Shown: positions 59,681 through 64,000 of the stretch, piece by piece
Layout: each line of letters opens with the position of its first letter
Numbering within the stretch: position 1 is the first letter of the stretch
NCBI RefSeq assembly: GCF_016859285.1
Contig: NC_053400.1
Coordinates: 33,535,501-33,599,500, forward strand
From: Xiphias gladius
Taxonomy: Eukaryota > Chordata > Actinopteri > Istiophoriformes > Xiphiidae
Reading direction: 5' to 3'
DNA length: 64,000 bases
Notes under the pieces: generated by a model
What the model was told of the DNA's origin: nothing
Database searches by the model: none
The model's input: the letters and a program-made list of their open reading frames with translations, nothing else
Position numbers and translations under genes: made by a program

Positions 59681-60084
59681 CTAGACGATGCCGAACTGGG
59701 CCAGGTCGCTCAGCTCCATGTCACCAAACGCCTCCCAGGGGCAGACCACTGCAGAGTCTGCAGGACAGAGGAACCGAAACGTGAGTCCAGACTAAATATC
59801 TAAACATGGCCCAGTTTCAGACTAGATGTCAAATGCACCCTCACCTCCAAGACCCTCCATCCCCGGGACGTCGTTGTCGAACCTGTTTGAAACACAGTGG
59901 AAAGCAAAGTGAGATGTTCCGCCAATATTAGACTTGGTGGATGAGAAGCACGACGGAGGGAAATGAGGGAAATGACTCACCCCTTCTGTCCAGCTTTGGG
60001 AGCCTTGCTCTTGAACTGCCTGGTCTCCTTCTGCTTGAACTTGGGGGGAGCGGCCTTGGTGCCTTCACCTGCTGCTGCGTTCAT
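59681..60084 (-). CDS. pde6 gamma family (pde6g/h/i): PDE6 inhibitory gamma subunit (72 aa, 3 coding exons)
   Basis: PDE6-gamma blocks the catalytic sites of photoreceptor cGMP phosphodiesterase and releases them when activated transducin binds it. Coding exons are 60,084-59,981, 59,882-59,845 (38 nt) and 59,757-59,681, joined in phase to 219 nt. Hallmarks are the polycationic segment [19 protein letters not shown], the linker [12 protein letters not shown], and the inhibitory C-terminus [20 protein letters not shown]. The start at [16 protein letters not shown] follows a likely acceptor (ttcaaaag|TCTCCGAG) 8 nt upstream. The protein is shorter than human PDE6H (83) and PDE6G (87). The missing part is the N-terminus, including the TPRKG phosphorylation region. 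Whether it is pde6g, pde6h or the third fish paralogue pde6i needs a tree. Confidence 0.9.
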
Positions 60085-60092
60085 CTCGGAGA

Positions 60093-61382
60093 CTTTTGAA
60101 CACAGGCGAAACAAAGAGGACATTTCACTCATCATAAGTGCTGGAGGAGATGGACGCGGGCCTTCTGCGCCACCGCAAAACATACTTCCATGTGCTGCTG
60201 TGACTCACATTTCATCCTCTCACGTTTTCAAACATCTCCCCTTATGTCATTTCTGGTGATAACATGTCTTCTAAGTGGTCTTCTTACCCGCTTACTCGTC
60301 ATAAACACTTTCCAAATTTTACATTGCTAATCCTACTTGTGTCAGTCCATGAGCCAGAAGTCAGGTGATACGGGCTCACAACAGGTTGGCGAGTCAGAGG
60401 TCGGTGTGCTGCCAAACAAGATCTCTGCGAGCCATCTAACGTTCGGGGGCGAGGTTGGATTATGTCAAGGATTATGATCTCTTTTTCAAAGACAATATTC
60501 AACCAATTTAGCTGCGGAACATCCGTTAACCCGATCACCTCGAGAGGATTTACGTTACAACAAAGATGAATCTTGTGGCATGTCTCCACCTTCACACAGA
60601 AGATACAGAAAACACCTTCGGTAATCAAAAATCAAAGATAATAGGAAATATCTATCGCTATAGTAAAAAGAATCCACAGAGTTCCTAAAACGGTAAATTG
60701 AGTTTGACCAAATAGCCAAAAATCGATGTAGTCAGGAGCAAATATCACACAGTTTTACTTCGTGGATGAATAAACGAATAACTGGATTATCATCTTTGAT
60801 ATATATATATATATATATGTTTTGTTTTTTTGTTTTTTTTGCTCAGCCGTAACTTTTAGATTTCAGGCTTCGGATTTAATATTTATGAAATTTCGGAGGG
60901 ATCCAAGTGGGTTGGAGAGATTCTGAAGTTACACTGTTGGTGTCCTTCCACCACCTGTTTTCATGTTCTGTGTATTTAAACGAGAAATCTTTTGAAAAGC
61001 AATAAGAATTGAAGGAGATCAGATAGTAACAGATGAACAAGTTAAACTGTAGCTCAGTGTCTCTTGATTTACGAGATACAGACCCGAGTGGTTACTGAGG
61101 AGAAGGAGTAAAAACTGTGATTTCAAGTTCTACCGAGATTTCAAACTTACATATTTCATATGACAAACCAACGATGCCGTCGTACATTAGAGGTGAAAAC
61201 TTTTCAGAAAAGTGTAGAAAGTCCACAAACATTTAGTTATTTTGAAGACAATGGTACCATGCAAAGCCTTAAAAACAGTCCAGAAGAAATCACTATGTTT
61301 CTCATCTGTTGTCATATTCGGCTTTCTGTTAACAATTCTCGCACTTGTGAGTTCACTACATCTCTCGGAAAAATGCACTCAC
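60093..61382. other. Intron 1 of the PDE6-gamma gene
   Basis: About 1.3 kb with no other exon that I can support. It holds an (AT)n run at about 60,796-60,819 and a T-rich run after it. Confidence 0.5.
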
Positions 61383-61500
61383 CTGGTTGCGCTGCAAGAC
61401 TGGACGTCCAAGAAATTTCTCTTTGCAGAGCGGAAGCAAAAAAGCAGCTGCAAGACAAAGACGGAGTCTTCTCTCTTCTTGCAGTCTCTCTATTCTGTCT
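61383..61500 (-). other. Predicted noncoding first exon of the PDE6-gamma gene
   Basis: The donor after 61,383 reads gcgcaaccag|gtgagtgca, an excellent match. The TATA box at 61,524-61,529 would place the start site near 61,497. The acceptor of the coding exon at 60,092 has room only for 8 nt of 5' UTR, so a separate leader exon is required. Confidence 0.6.
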
Positions 61501-61523
61501 CGATATGGCGTCGGCACCCTGCC

Positions 61524-61529
61524 TTTATA
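61524..61529 (-). promoter_or_regulatory. TATA box of the PDE6-gamma gene
   Basis: The minus strand reads GGCTATAAAGGC, a strong TATA box, about 30 bp upstream of the predicted start site and in the right orientation. A GC-rich segment ('gggcggaggttcagcc' on the minus strand) lies just upstream. Confidence 0.65.
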
Positions 61530-61559
61530 GCCTTGGCTGAACCTCCGCCCACTTATTGC

Positions 61560-64000
<2,441 letters not shown>

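Noticed and set aside
60085-60183. Upstream in-frame ATGs extending PDE6-gamma (MFCGGAEGPRPSPPALMMSE)
   Set aside because: A splice acceptor (ttcaaaag) lies between them and MNAAAGEG, the sequence before it looks intronic, and no PDE6-gamma has such an extension.

Overview
This is vertebrate nuclear DNA, almost certainly from a teleost fish. Genes are split by GT-AG introns, CA/TG microsatellites are frequent, and several stretches resemble repeats dispersed through teleost genomes. Every gene I can support lies on the minus strand, so transcription runs from high to low coordinates.

Layout from low to high coordinates. (1) 1-6,650 is CpG-rich sequence with one repeat remnant at about 1,495-1,930 and one possible first exon of an unidentified gene (2,224-2,594) behind a TATA-like box. 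(2) 6,660-43,345 is golgb1, encoding giantin, the coiled-coil tether of Golgi membranes. I could join 29 coding exons with consistent reading phase from the start codon at 43,345 to the stop at 8,422. The total is 15,084 nt, or 5,027 residues, and one exon alone is 11,610 bp. Human giantin is about 3,259 residues, so this copy is much longer. Its CpG-rich 5' region lies near 44,700-45,450. (3) 45,450-48,796 is intergenic and contains a long fold-back repeat. (4) 48,797-50,709 and 53,963-56,487 are two complete four-exon genes for guanylate-cyclase-activating proteins (GCAPs), tandem duplicates of each other. (5) 57,500-59,240 is a cluster of degenerate dispersed repeats. (6) 59,681-61,531 is a small gene for a PDE6 inhibitory gamma subunit, with a noncoding first exon and a TATA box. 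(7) 61,560-64,000 has no gene I can support and carries a very long CA repeat.

The GCAP and PDE6-gamma genes belong to one pathway. In photoreceptors PDE6-gamma holds the cGMP phosphodiesterase inactive until transducin binds it, and GCAPs turn retinal guanylate cyclase on as calcium falls. About 13 kb therefore holds one brake on cGMP breakdown and two calcium sensors that control cGMP synthesis, next to an unrelated Golgi gene.

The most notable observations are: the two GCAPs have departures in opposite EF-hands; PDE6-gamma has an unusually short N-terminus; a 93-nt in-frame golgb1 exon sits between perfectly complementary (GU)n and (CA)n tracts; giantin contains a 326-residue tandem duplication; and two near-perfect hairpins lie in a golgb1 intron.
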